From the NCBI RefSeq assembly GCF_907164915.1, contig NC_061868.1, positions 22,377,819 through 22,441,818 on the forward strand: a DNA stretch of 64,000 nucleotides, written 5' to 3'. Shown here piece by piece: positions 1 through 11,015 of the stretch. The DNA is from Impatiens glandulifera (taxonomy: Eukaryota > Streptophyta > Magnoliopsida > Ericales > Balsaminaceae). The notes under the pieces were generated by a model. The model was not told the origin of the DNA. It did not search any database and was given only the letters and a program-made list of their open reading frames with translations. Within the stretch, counting starts at the first letter, position 1. Each line of letters begins with the position of its first letter. Both the position numbers and the translations under genes were made by a program.

Positions 1-2
1 GC

Positions 3-188
3 ATGACAGGCTACAAACTTAATTACTCGCCAATAGAAAAGAAAACGCTTTTGTCTCCGAGGTTAGCTAAGTGGATGATGATGATATCAGAGTACGACAT
101 CGTGTACATAATTTAGAAATCTATCAAGGGGAGTGTTGTAGCAGATTTTCTCGCATACCAACCAATCGAAGTTGAAGACGAAGAGGAG
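3..188 (+). pseudogene. RT-associated RNase H tail (Ty3/gypsy)
   Basis: Read from base 3, the frame gives LNYSPIEK, then RLAKW, SEYDI and VADFLA, which are conserved blocks at the end of the Ty3/gypsy RT-linked RNase H. The usual stretch of several tens of residues between SPIEK and RLAKW is missing, so an internal deletion is likely. A TAG stop sits near 114. The same frame continues into the second RNase H at 210. Confidence 0.7.
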
Positions 189-209
189 TTAGCATTCCTA
201 GACAACGAA

Positions 210-660
210 GTGATGACTATTAACCCTACAACCTGGAAGCTATTATTCGATGGAGCTTCAGGAAAACAAGGTTATGGAATCGGAATACTACTCATCGATC
301 CTATGGGAACATACAACCCAATCTCAGTCAAGCTCGAATATCAAGTGACGAACAATGAGGCAGAGTATGAAGCGTGCATCTCTGGCTTGAAGATTGCTCA
401 TGAAAAAGGAGCGAGACGTCTAGAAGTAGTACGAGACTCAAACTTAGTCATTTCACAAGCTAATGGTGAATGACAAGTCAAAGGAGACAACCTCAAACCC
501 TACCATTAACACTTATCGACTCTAATGGAAAAGTTTGAACATGTAACATTCACACATGCTCTGAGAAGTCAGAATCGATTCGCAGACGCTTTGGCCACGT
601 TAGCAGCCATGATGCAAATCCCGGAAGGAATCAAAATCAAGCCTTTGAAGATTCGTTAGA
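210..660 (+). pseudogene. Second (archaeal-type) RNase H domain of Tat/Ogre element
   Basis: The frame starts with TWKLLFDGASG, the first catalytic Asp block of the additional RNase H found between RT and integrase in Tat/Ogre elements. NNEAEYEA supplies the catalytic Glu and VVRDSNLVISQ the next Asp. The reading is broken by a TGA at 474 where the family normally has Trp. It resumes in frame with a FTHALRSQNRFADALATLA block (about 545-610), which holds the final Asp. In a live element it would degrade RNA in the RNA:DNA hybrid during reverse transcription; here it is inactivated by stops. Confidence 0.75.
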
Positions 661-704
661 AACAGAAATGAGACTTCGAGAAGAGGACGATTGCCAACAC
701 CGAA

Positions 705-1961
705 GTGGCGCCCAAAACTTGGTTTGAACCTCTACAGAAATACGTTGAGCATGGAGAGTATCCTTCACACTTCCAAAAGAAAGAGAGGAGAGCTCTACGC
801 CAATACGCAACCAACTATGTGCTACTCGTAGGAAAGCTATATCGACGCTCCTTTGACGGTCAGAACATGTTATGCATCGACCAGCCTCAAGCATCACAGA
901 TCATGGAGGAAGTACACGCAGGAATATGTGGCCCACACATGAACGGATCAACACTCGCTAAGAAGATCCTTCGCTTTGGCTATTACTGGCAGAACATGGA
1001 ACAAGAATGTGTAGAATATGTTAAGAAGTGTCATCAATGTCAAGTTTACGCGAACTTGAAGCACACCCCAGCATCTCTACTTTACAACATGACTTCACCA
1101 TGGCCATTCTCGACATGGGGAATAGATATCATCGTGAAAATTTATCCTCACGCTTCAAACGGACACGAATTCATCCTTAGAGCTATCGATTATTTCACAA
1201 AGTGGGTCAAAGCACAATCATACAAGGTTCTCAAGTCGCCACATGTTGCCAAGTTCATACGAAATAACATCATTGCACGCTATGGAGTTCTTCATGCCTT
1301 GATCTCAGACAATGGTGGACACATCCGGGGAGAAGTACTTAATGTACTAGATGAATACAGGATTGAACACCACAAATCCTCCCCTTATCATCCTCAAACG
1401 AACGGCGCAGTAGAGGCAGCGAACAAGAACATCATCACTATCATCAAGAAGATGACTCGGACGTACAAGGATTGGCACGAAAAGCTTCCATACGCCTTAT
1501 GTGGATATAGAACAACCATTCGAACGGCAACAGGAGAAACGACATTTGCATTGGTCTACAGAATGCATGCAGTGCAACCTATCGGAATCGAAGTTCCTAC
1601 TTTAAGAGTTTTACTCGAGACACAAGTAGTGGAGGAAGATTGGTGTAAGTCACGGTATAATTAGCTAGCCCTTATGGAAGACAAGAGGTTAGATGCATTA
1701 TGTCACATGCAAGCATACCAGAGAAGAATGATCAGAGCTTTCAACAAGAAGGTGAAACCTAGGAACATTCAAGAAGGCGATTTAGTCTTAAAGAAGAACT
1801 TACGGATACTAGACCCTAGAGGGAAATTCCAAACACCATGGGAAGGACCCTACCTCATCAAGAAGGTCTTTTCAGGTGGCGCCATGAGATTGACCACCTT
1901 GGACGGAGAAGATTTCTCAGCACCCTTCAATGTCGACATGCTCAAAAGATACTTCGTCTAA
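705..1961 (+). pseudogene. Integrase of Tat/Ogre-like gypsy element (one in-frame stop)
   Basis: Integrase inserts the cDNA into the host chromosome. In order: an H2C2 zinc-binding domain (His in HAGICGPH, CHQC at about residues 108-111); the catalytic core with Asp in GIDII, Asp in ISDNGG, and Glu in the YHPQTNGAVEAAN block; then, after a TAG at 1662-1664 where the family has Gln, a C-terminal domain (1674-1961) with KKVKPR, GDLVLKK, WEGPY and FSGGAM blocks, ending in KRYFV. The ATG at 705 is only the first Met after an upstream stop; the real polyprotein would be read through from upstream. Apart from the TAG the integrase frame is well preserved. Confidence 0.85.
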
Positions 1962-1983
1962 AGCATGCGTGTTGAATCCCATA

Positions 1984-2770
1984 CATCAAAGTTCATAACC
2001 TCATAAGTTGTGAACTACGTTAGACTTGATCTCTCTCTTGAGAGTATGTAGGCAACCCATTCAGGGTGCGGTCACCACTATGAATTATCGACAGAAGTTG
2101 ATAGACATTTCACACCACATGCATTCATTACACATAAATCAAAGTTCATAACTTCACAAGTTGTGAACTACGTCAGACCTGATCTCTCTCGAGAGTACGT
2201 AGGCAACCCATCCAGGGTGCGGTCACTACTATCAATTATCGAAAGAAGTTGATAGACATTTCATTTCACGTAACATGCATTCATTGCTCATTACATACAT
2301 CAAAGTTCATAACTTCACAAGTTGTGAACTACGTAAGACCTATCTCTCTCGAGAGTACGTAGGCAACCCATCCAGGGTGCGGTCACCACTATCAATTATC
2401 GAAAGAAGTTGATAGACATTTCATTTCACATAACATGCATTCATTTCTCATTACATACATCAAAGTTCATAACTTCACAAGTTGTGAACTACGTAAGACC
2501 TGATCTCTCTCGAGAGTACGTAGGCAACCCATCCAGGGTGCGGTCACCACTATCAATTATCGAAAGAAGTTGATAGACATTTCATTTCACATAACATACA
2601 TTCATTGCTCATTACATACATCAAAGTTCATAACTTCACAAGTTGTGAACTACGTGAGACCTGATCTCTCTCGAGAGTACGTAGGCAACCCTTACAGGGT
2701 GCGGTCACCACTATCAATTATCGAAAGAAGTTGATAGACATTTCATTTCACATCACATTGCATACATTCA
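1984..2770 (+). repeat. Five tandem ~160-bp units in the 3' UTR, each with an ACGT hairpin
   Basis: The motif AAAGTTCATAACTTC recurs with the same register at 1988 (variant), 2141, 2302, 2462 and 2623, giving periods of 153, 161, 160 and 161 bases. Each unit contains GAACTACGT, GACCTGATCTCTC, GAGAGTACGTAGGC and GGGTGCGGTC. CTACGT and ACGTAG are reverse complements, as are CTCTC and GAGAG, so each unit can fold into a stem. The array directly follows the integrase stop. Confidence 0.9.
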
Positions 2771-2833
2771 TTGCATATACATTAAAAAGAGAGTTAATCA
2801 CACTCTGAGTTGACTCCTAAACCAAAAACTCTT

Positions 2834-3210
2834 AGTCAATACTAGGGGCATTTTTATTAAAATAAAAATGACTATAAGATCCTCACAGAGTCCCACTTGA
2901 GAAAATATAACGCCCAAAGCTAAAGTATTTTTCTCTTCGACTTAGGATTTCAACGTTTTCACAAGAATTCAAACAAACATTTTCACAAGCATGTGCATGG
3001 AACTACGTTGGACCTGAATTCCCCTAGTTATGGGATACGTAGGCAGCTCGTATAAGTCCGGTCCTAAACATTTTCAAAAACCAAACTCCTAGTCAATACT
3101 AGGGGCATTTTTATTAAAATAAAAATGACCACAAGATCCTCACAAAGTCCCACTTGAGAAAATATAACGCCCAAAGCTAAAGTATTTTTTCTCTTCGACT
3201 TATGATCTCA
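2834..3210 (+). repeat. ~257-bp direct duplication in the 3' UTR
   Basis: The block beginning AGTCAATACTAGGGGCATTT at 2834 recurs at 3091 with few changes through the CTCTTCGACTTA segment, so the unit is 257 bases and the second copy is partial. Between the copies lies another version of the ACTACGT/ACGTAG hairpin motif (about 3001-3060), and a further one lies at about 3356-3425. ACTAGGGGCATTT resembles a polypurine tract, and it also occurs at about 3538. Confidence 0.85.
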
Positions 3211-3894
3211 AAAGATTTTCAGCTTAATTCAATTGCCACTCCAGTAGATACTTAAGAAAATTTCCTCAGCTTAAGTCAATTGCAACTCCAGCAGAAACTT
3301 CAGAAAATTCCTCAACGAAATGCGGAATCACGATCTATCCGTGATACAATTTCGGAACTACGTTCGGACCGGATTTCTCCTTTTTTGAGAATACGTAGGC
3401 AACTTTTCACAAGTACGGTCCCAAATCCCCAGCAAGCCAAATCTTGAGCTAGGATAAAATACATCCCCAAAGAGTTAAAGCCAACGAGAAATTGGGATCA
3501 CAAATCTATCCTAAACAATTAAACCTCGTGTGTCGAAACTAGGGGCATTTGTGGAAGATAAAAACAAGATAAACTCCTAAACTTTTCTAGTGCCAAGCGA
3601 ACTGATGAGCGAGTGCAAGAAATAAGTAGGGATGCGGGAAAATACGTTTCTCCCCAATGGATGTCTCTTGAAGAACTAATGTAACTAGTGGAATCCGAGT
3701 AAAGCGCTTCGCAAACGGATCTATCTCGAGCCTAGACAAAAGCTTAAACTACTGATGTTTAAGAGGTTGCTCATAAAAGATGAATGCCCAAACTCGGAAC
3801 CATGTCATCAACCAAGGCGATATCTCGTCTCAATTGGAGGTCAAGTGCCAAAGATCTAAGACCTCAAGAAAAGTAAAATCAATTAAACAAAGAC

Positions 3895-4160
3895 TGTGTT
3901 GGTTGAGATATGAAATACAATACTGTTGTTCATTTAGATTCTATCTAATTGCTAAGCAAGAACAAAGTGTTTGAATATATCAGATACACCCCGGTCATAA
4001 AGAAAAGATGCCGAATAAAATAGAAAAATACTCGTAGAGGTTGAGATATTGAAATCATCATTTGTTGTTCATCTAGACTCTTGTCTAAATTGCCAATGCA
4101 AGAACAAGAATTTACCGATTCTATTAAATATACCCTGAGTATAAAAGAGCCCAAGGCCAT
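3895..4160 (+). repeat. Diverged ~139-bp direct duplication
   Basis: GGTTGAGATATGAAAT at 3899 and GGTTGAGATATTGAAAT at 4038 begin two related segments. Both continue through TTGTTGTTCAT, a CTAATTGC-like stretch and CAAGAACAA. No coding potential was recognised in the short frames here. Confidence 0.6.
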
Positions 4161-4458
4161 AGAATCTTAAGCACATTGACCTCCGAATTCGAGAAGCGAG
4201 GCTCAACCTCATGACGCATGGTTGAAAGATTAAGCATTCGAGCGAACAAATCCCTCGAAAAACTCAGGGCAAAACGTCTCGGCGAAAGACAAGTCCCCAA
4301 AAGTGACAGCATGAATCTCGAAGAACATCGATTACATGTGGTTTCGTCTCGACACACTCTAAGGAAGAAAGTATGGAACCGATTCTTGAAAGTATTTCAA
4401 GACCGTTGAAGAAGACGCTAGTGCTTTGAAAATTAAGGAAGTCTAACTTCGAACTTAA

Positions 4459-5491
4459 TCACTAATAAGAATTGTGATTAAAAAGTATTTCGCTAAACTG
4501 ACCAGCGATACTCAAATCCATATAATCACTAAGCAGAATTGTGATTAAAAAGTGTTTCGCTAAACTGACCAGCGGCACTTAAATCTATATAATCACTAAG
4601 CAGAATTGTGATTAAATAGTATTCGCTAAAATGACCATCAATACTTAAATTTATATAATCACTAAGTAGAATTGTGATTAAATAGTATTTCGCTAAATTG
4701 ACCAGCGATACTCAAATCCATATATTCACTAAGCAGAAATGTGATTAAAAAGTGTTTCGCTAAACTGACCAGCGACACTTAAATCTATATAATAACTAAG
4801 TAGAATTGTGATTAAATAGTATTTCTCTAAACTGACCAGCGATACTCAAATCCATATAATCACTAAACAGAATTGTGATTAAAAAGTGTTTCGCTAAACT
4901 GAACAGCGGCACTTAAATCTATATAATCACTAAGCAAAATTGTGATTAACTAGTATTCGCTAAACTGACCAGCGATACTTAAATCTATATAATCACTAAG
5001 CAGAATTGTGATTAAATAGTATTTCGCTAAATTGACCAGCGATACTCAAATCCATATAATCACTAAGCAGAATTGTGATTAAAAAGTGTTTCGCTAAACT
5101 GACCAGCGACACTTAAATCTATATAATCACTAAGTAGAATTGTGATTAAATAGTATTTCGCTAAACTGACCAGCGATACTCAAATTCATATAATCACTAA
5201 GTAGAATTATGATTAAAAAGTATTTCGCTAAACTGATCAGCGACACTTAAATCTATATACACTAAGCATAATTGTGATTAAATAGTATTTCGCTAAATTG
5301 ACCAGCGATACTTAGATTCATAATAATCACTAAGTAGAATTGTGATTAAAAAGTATTTCGCTAAACTGACCAGCGATACTTAAATCATCACTAATCAGAA
5401 TTGTGATTAAAAAGTATTTCGCTAAACTGACCAGCGACACTCAAATCTATATAATCACTAAGTAGAATTGTGATTAAATAGTATTTCGCTA
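4459..5491 (+). repeat. Tandem array of ~67-bp units (about 15.5 copies) with two hairpins per unit
   Basis: Units start with AATCACTAAG and contain GAATTGTGATT, TTTCGCTAAACTGACC and AGCGA, with period 65-68. AATCAC pairs with GTGATT, and TCGCT pairs with AGCGA, so each unit can form two small hairpins. Two subtypes are mixed: AGTGT...GACACT and AGTAT...GATACT. The stem-extending bases change together in most units. The array lies in the element's 3' UTR just upstream of the PPT and LTR. Confidence 0.9.
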
Positions 5492-5857
5492 AAAAAAATA
5501 CAATCAGCAAACTAAGTCAAGATGTGTACTCATGTACAATCTAAAGACTAGGTGAGGTGTGTAGAAATATGGTCGAAACCACCAGGCTCGATCTACACGA
5601 TCGATAAACCAGGAGCGATGCATATTCTAAACAAAGGTGAATCGTCAACGAGTGGATGATAAACCGACTTTAAAGAATGAAGGGTAAATTACACGGGTCT
5701 CCCGAGAGACTCGTCAGGTTTGTTCTCTTTTCATTCAAGGAAGCCAAAAATAAACTATAAATTGGGTGTTTTCAAAACGCAGTGCCTATTTTCAAGTTTG
5801 GACATGCATTTTTCTAAACCGAGTGTTTTCTACAAATTTTGTCCAAGAGGGGCATTC
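5492..5857 (+). other. Distal 3' UTR and polypurine tract of the Tat/Ogre-like element
   Basis: Unique sequence between the 67-bp array and the LTR, with no recognisable coding. The purine run AAGAGGGG at 5845-5852 lies just before the TGTAGACACTC that I take as the LTR start. It fits the plus-strand primer site of this lineage. Confidence 0.6.
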
Positions 5858-8425
5858 TGTAGACACTCATTTTTCACACCTAATTTTATAGTTTATACTT
5901 TTCATAAATCTGAGTCTATAAAATTTTCTCGAATTCATTCACGGACTCATTGCACGATTTATATTAAAGACGATTATTTTTAGAACAATTGAGTTTTTGA
6001 AAATAATTTATTTTGGATTCTTAATAAAGTTAAGGTAGTAATTTGTCTATGTTACAACACTTAGAGAAGTTATTATACTTAAAATATTCAAGGTTTTATT
6101 TAATTAATTACCTTGGGTATTTAAAAAAAATAAAAATTAAAAAAATTATTTACAAAATATATATTAGCGTTTTTTATAAAATTTCGTTAGGTATATTTTG
6201 TTTTCTTTTAATTAGATTAGTTTGTTAGATTAGTTAGATTAGATTTTGCAATTTGATTAAGTTAGTTAGTATTTTATTATAATTATAATTGTTCCTTAGA
6301 AATAGGAATAATTAATAATAATACAATTGCTTTTTTTTTTAATTGTTTGTTTTAATTTTAGTTCTTTTGTATGATAAAGGGAAATGGGTCAATCCAAGAT
6401 CCACATGCAAGATCCGGATCAGATTTATGAATAGAGATAGGAAGATCCAAATCAAAGGCAAATCAACCCGAAGTAAGGCCAAGGAAATGATCAAATTGAC
6501 GGATCCGACCGGTCACCCGACTAATGGACCGACCCATGCCCAAGATTCGACCCATGAAATCAAATGTTAAAAGAGTTAGGTGAAGGCAACGGTCATCTTC
6601 TTGATGGTGACAACCACAAATCTTGAAATGACGATTCTATCATGTGCGGTCAAAAGAAAATAAAAGAAGTTGCTAAAAAAGAGGAGGAAGTGGCAAGAGA
6701 GAAAGTTTCAACGTGTGTAGAAGAAAAGATTGAAGACTTGGTTATTTTTTAATTATAAAATTAAAATGACCAAGTAATACATCATTATTAAATAAAGATT
6801 AAATTCCATTGGATTGAAAACTTGATTTAGTGACATGTCAAGTGGAGATTGCTCCATTATTTTAAACATTTGTAAATGTTTAAAATAGTTTTCTTTCCAA
6901 CGGTCAAGTTTGTTAAATGGGCCTTTGGGCCCTAGGGTTTCATAGCTTTGCCTATAAATACCCCTCTTAACACCCTAGCAAAGGAGACTTGAACTCTTGA
7001 CCTTCAATCTTCTCTACCTCTCCCTTCACCTTCTACCTTCTCTATTGGGGTGCATTTTATCTAAAAATATGCCCTCTTTCTTTCAAGAATCTAAACAAGA
7101 GCTCCAACGAGTTTTGTTGGGTGATAAGCCTTTTGTTTAGAATTTCCATTCCTCTTTGCAAAGAAGCAACCCCATTGTAAGCCTCTTTGCACAATTTTTT
7201 TTTTTTATATATTTCAATTTGAATTAGAAATTGTTTTTTATTTTATTTTATCTTGCACTCAAATCCTATACATTATTCCTCTTAAGTTTGCTATTTTGAT
7301 AGGCGTGTAGGATTTTCTTTATTTTGTATGTATATATGTAACATAATAAAACATAACAAAAAAATAAGATAAAAATTTCAATGTAAATAAAAGGTCCTTG
7401 ACCAAAAAGAAAAAAAAGTTTCTTTTTAAAACCAAAATCGGCCCTTGAATTGGCCATTTAAAAAGACTCTAAAGCATAACAAAAAAAACAGCAAGTATAA
7501 AAAAAATAAAAAATAAAATCTGTTTTTTTTATATACAGTTTTATTTATTTATTTTATATTTTTGAATGGTTAGATTTAAGTATTTTGTATATATAAATAT
7601 ATACTTATATGTTAATAATTTTTTTTGGATTTTTATGCAATTTGGGATCCATTTGGATCACCATAAATAAGTTAGAATAGGGTAATGTTGAAAACCTGAA
7701 GCTGACCTAGGACCGAGGATCCAGGACTGAGGAATGAGGACCAATGACCGAGCATCAGAAGACCTAGGACCGAGGATGGAGGACCGAGCTGCATTTATTT
7801 GTTTATTTATCTTTTTATGTATTTATTAGTTTATTTTTTTTTCTTTAGTCTTAGGGTTTGTTTGTTTGACATTTTTTTTATTTTGTTTAGTTGAGAGTTT
7901 GTGGCTTGTTTGATCCTAGGTTAGAAAAAATAAAAATAAAAATAAAATTATACCCTAACTAAAATTGAACTTAGCCCAAACTTAGACTTAGAATTTTCTT
8001 TAGACATAGGACTTTTTTTATTTTATTTTTTTATTATTATTTTATTATTTTATTATTATTTTCATTATTATTTTTATTTAAAACCTTTAAATAATTCACT
8101 AAAGTTTCTTAAAAATGAATCTAGACTTAGGCCAATTATTTTTGATTAATAACTTGCCTAGTTTTGATTTTTAGGATAACTTTATGTGTGAATTATTTGC
8201 TCTCGTTTTCTTTTATCTTTGCTTATTTGTTTATCTCATGCAAACTCATTAAATGCTTTAAATAGAAAATCCTAAAATGTAAAGCGTAAGAATGTTTTAA
8301 AAAAAGGCCAAAATTAATTAGTAGAGACCTTAGGGGCGTTGTGGGACATAGCGTCTAAAAAACCCTTTCCCACACGTAACCAAACGCCGAACTCACATCT
8401 CTTAAATTCCTAATTTTTGAAATTA
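5858..8425 (+). mobile_element. Long LTR of the Tat/Ogre-like element
   Basis: It begins TGTAGACACTC right after the PPT. Length of about 2.6 kb is usual for this lineage. It carries a TATA box with the expected spacing to a transcript start and a low-complexity U5 part. Short ORFs inside (for example 6043-6228, 6343-6570) show no known protein features and are probably chance. A GACCGAGGA-type imperfect repeat lies at 7700-7790, and TTATT-rich simple repeats lie at about 8010-8090. The right end is placed just before a PBS-like site and is uncertain by tens of bases because no second LTR copy is available for comparison. Confidence 0.65.
6953..6960 (+). promoter_or_regulatory. TATA box of the Tat/Ogre-like LTR promoter
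   Basis: TATAAATA preceded by GC-richer sequence and followed by ACCCCTCTTAACACC, a CT-rich leader typical of a plant Pol II start. It sits in the middle of the LTR, as expected for the U3/R boundary. Confidence 0.6.
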
Positions 8426-8740
8426 GGTGGCGACTCTCTAGTCGTGAGGTTAATTAATACTAAAAAAAGTTAAAAAAAAAAGGCCTATGACATACTTTCC
8501 ATTAAAAAACTCCCAATCTCTCCCAGATTTGACGAGAAGGTAAGATATGGAGCTGTCTATAAAGCCTCGTTTTTAAAACATAAATTTCTTCAACATTAAA
8601 ATTAATTCCCCCACGTTTTCAAAAAATTAATTTTCTAAAGAGTGTCCCAGAATTTTCAAACTAGTTGATCAAAACTCTTTTTTAAAAAAAATCGATCACA
8701 ATTACTATTCCGATCGGACCTTCTCAAGATAGATATTTTC
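8426..8740 (+). other. PBS-like site and 5'-leader-like sequence after the LTR
   Basis: TGGCGACTC at 8428 resembles the primer-binding region that follows the 5' LTR in Tat/Ogre elements. The next 300 bases look like an untranslated leader, not host flank. If correct, this LTR is followed by an internal region, so it would be the left LTR of another copy or part of a tandem LTR-internal-LTR arrangement, truncated at about 8740. Confidence 0.45.
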
Positions 8741-10440
8741 TTTTTGGTTCCATTACTCAGAGTAGCATCTTCCTCTTGTTTGTTATGTTTTATGAACTCA
8801 ACATTGTCCAACATTGTTGTTGAGGCATTGAGATTTTGTGGACAGTTTGTTTTGGGGCATTTGAGGATTGAGTGTATGAAGATTTTTTAGTTGATTCATT
8901 TGAAAGGCAACCACTCATAGATGACTCTAATATGAAAGATGTTTCTCAATCTGTCCACGAGTTCCAATTCCATAGGAATGGTGCATTCTAGGTGGATCTC
9001 ATTGTTGACTTTGGAAGTAGATGCTTTATTGTCTCCTTCGATATCGGTGTCGAGCCTAAGAGGTTTTCCAATGAGGCTTGTGAAGTAGCTAATTGCCTTA
9101 GCATTGCATAAGTGTGAGGGTATGTTCCGAAGATTTAGCCAAATTTGTTCAAGATTTAGCGTTGCATTCTGGGGGCTTCTTGTCTTGGACCATACCATCT
9201 TTCCACTTACACATTTTGAAGTATTGATTGGCGATGAAGCAGAAATCACTGTCAAAGTTATTTTTGTTTTACTTCCATTGTGAAATTATAGGAAATAGTA
9301 TCCAAAGTCGTTGTATGTGAGCCGCTCGAGTCCTTCCTACTCCCAAAGGCTGAAGAGATGGACTTTAACTACTTTAAATGGAGTTGTGGCACCGCTGACG
9401 AAGTGACCCACCATGAAAGATTCCTATGTCTCCATGTCTGGATGAATTATTTTCTATGATCTTATAGAGGAGTTCGAAATGGAATTGGTGGCTAAGGGTG
9501 GTAATTGTGGGAAGGGAGTTGTCAATGTAGAGTTTTCCCTTGTTAGGATTGAAGAGTCCTTGCCACATGAGCCTTTTTTCATTGGGGTTGCACGAATGGG
9601 GTAGACCTTAGTGGTTGCACATTTCTTGAATTCTTTCATGATCTTAAAGGACCATGACACAATCTCGTCATATTCTCTCTTAATGAGGAGGTTCCAGTCT
9701 TAGAGATAGTGGACATTAAACTAGATGGTGATTTGTGAGGCTCTCTCCTTATTCATTACGAGATCTTGTTTTTAGACTTGGATGAGGAATTTTTTGTTTT
9801 GGGTTCTAAGGCCTGCAAGATTAGCAATTTTGTTTTGATCCATGATCCAATTATTGGGCTCGTTAGGATGCGTCTCAACCATTAGCTCTAATGCATTGCT
9901 GTTAACTTTAGCATTACTGGGATTGCTAATTTATGATCTCTAAGTGCCAATAGGATCAAGTTTAACACCATCAAGTGTTGTAACATGGGTAACAGTTTGA
10001 AAGGGATCCAAATTCAGCCTATCATCAGTTAAGTTTTGGTTTGTGTTGACTGATTAATAAGGATTCATTAAGTTGGAAAGCACTTCAACCATGAGGCCAA
10101 TTCCAACATCCAATTCGTCCTCTGAATTTCTCTTATCATGAACCTTATTAATATCTTACTTTGGACTTTGCGAGTCATCCTTACCCAGAGTTATATCAAG
10201 CCCATCATTGTTATATTTGGAACACTGTAAATCAGAGTTATTATCCATAGAGTTATCAACTCAGTCGGTACCTTACTCTGAAGAATGTTTATTAGTTATA
10301 TCCTCAAAATTACTAGACTCTGATAGTTAGAGATTTTTACTAGTGGAATCGTTACGCAAGGTATCAACACCCTAGGCTCTAATGGTAGAGAAAGGATCCA
10401 TACTAAGAGGATTCAAAATTTCCTTAACCATAGAGGTTGA
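8740..10440 (-). pseudogene. L1-like LINE ORF1 remnant (DUF4283 plus zinc knuckle)
   Basis: On the minus strand a broken frame runs from about 10440 to 8740. At 9330-9420 it has a DUF4283-like block (ESFMVGHF, FKVVK, HLFSLWE). Then come a WLNLRNIPSHL / IGKPLRLD block (8896-9255) and YEWLPFK. A frame switch leads to a CxxC...H-like zinc-knuckle tail with FIHS and KCPK near 8830-8880. This order is that of the nucleic-acid-binding ORF1 of plant L1-type LINEs. Several stops and frameshifts make it a pseudogene. No reverse transcriptase follows, so the 3' part of the LINE is missing. Confidence 0.7.
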
Positions 10441-10444
10441 TATT

Positions 10445-10845
10445 TATATTATACTAAAATATTATTCTATAATCCAAAATTATGAAATTCAATTAAGTCT
10501 TCTTCCAATACCTCTGCAAGTTATAGAAGATGAATATTAAAAATGTGGAGGTTAAAAATGATGATGAAGAAGATATTGAAAAAGATATTGAAATTGAGTC
10601 AAGTATCGAAAATGTCTCAATTCAATGCAATCTTAAGAATAAATGTGAGGTTGAAACTGAGTTTTTTGTTGAAGGCGAGGATGAAGAAAATGACCTTACT
10701 TATAAAAAGGAAGTTGAAGTTGAGTCAAATTATATTAGTGATATGGATGATGAAAAAGATGAAGATTAAGCTTCTGAATATGAAAATGAAAGTCACCCAA
10801 AAAAAGTTATTTATGGAGTGCTAGTGAAGAAAGGAATGTATCAAA
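10445..10845 (+). pseudogene. MULE transposase N-terminal acidic fragment
   Basis: Homologous to the regions at about 14730-15110 and 60230-60570. All share the GTCTTCTTCC leader, the start MN(I/V)KN(V), an acidic EDEE segment, the KEVEVE block, and SDMDDEKDED. The 79-residue frame is very acidic and ends at a TAA, then degenerates. It is a short relic of the same transposase gene; the DDE core is absent. The alternative frame at 10543-10824 is its shadow. Confidence 0.65.
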
Positions 10846-11015
10846 TTAAGAATAATGATAAATGAATTATAAAAAAATGAAAATTATGAATAGATTGGAA
10901 TTATACTCACACCACACAATATATATATATATATATATTAAATAAAATTTATGTTATTATACATATTAATCTTATTATAATTATTATTAAAATTTTAATT
11001 ATATAAATAAATTTT

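Larger units (their letters stand above)
1..5857 (+). mobile_element. Ty3/gypsy Tat/Ogre-like retrotransposon, internal region (left-truncated)
   Basis: Internal part of a large Ty3/gypsy element entering from the left edge. The order seen is the tail of the RT-linked RNase H, a second archaeal-type RNase H, integrase, then a ~3.9-kb repeat-rich 3' untranslated region ending in a polypurine tract (AAGAGGGG, 5845-5852). A second RNase H between RT and integrase is, from family knowledge, the hallmark of the Tat/Ogre lineage; so are a long 3' UTR and long LTRs. The coding part carries several in-frame stops, so the copy is dead. Gag, protease and most of RT lie outside the window. Lineage is inferred from domain order, not from a tree. 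Confidence 0.8.

Noticed and set aside
4459..5491. CRISPR-like array of regularly spaced repeats
   Set aside because: Units are contiguous and similar along their whole length, without unique spacers, and the context is a plant gypsy element.
6043..6570. Short genes inside the long LTR (6043-6228, 6343-6570)
   Set aside because: No family features, low-complexity composition, and they lie within a non-coding LTR.
10543..10824. Lysine/methionine-rich 93-residue protein
   Set aside because: It is the +1 shadow of the acidic MULE fragment, whose frame is the one conserved in the other two copies.
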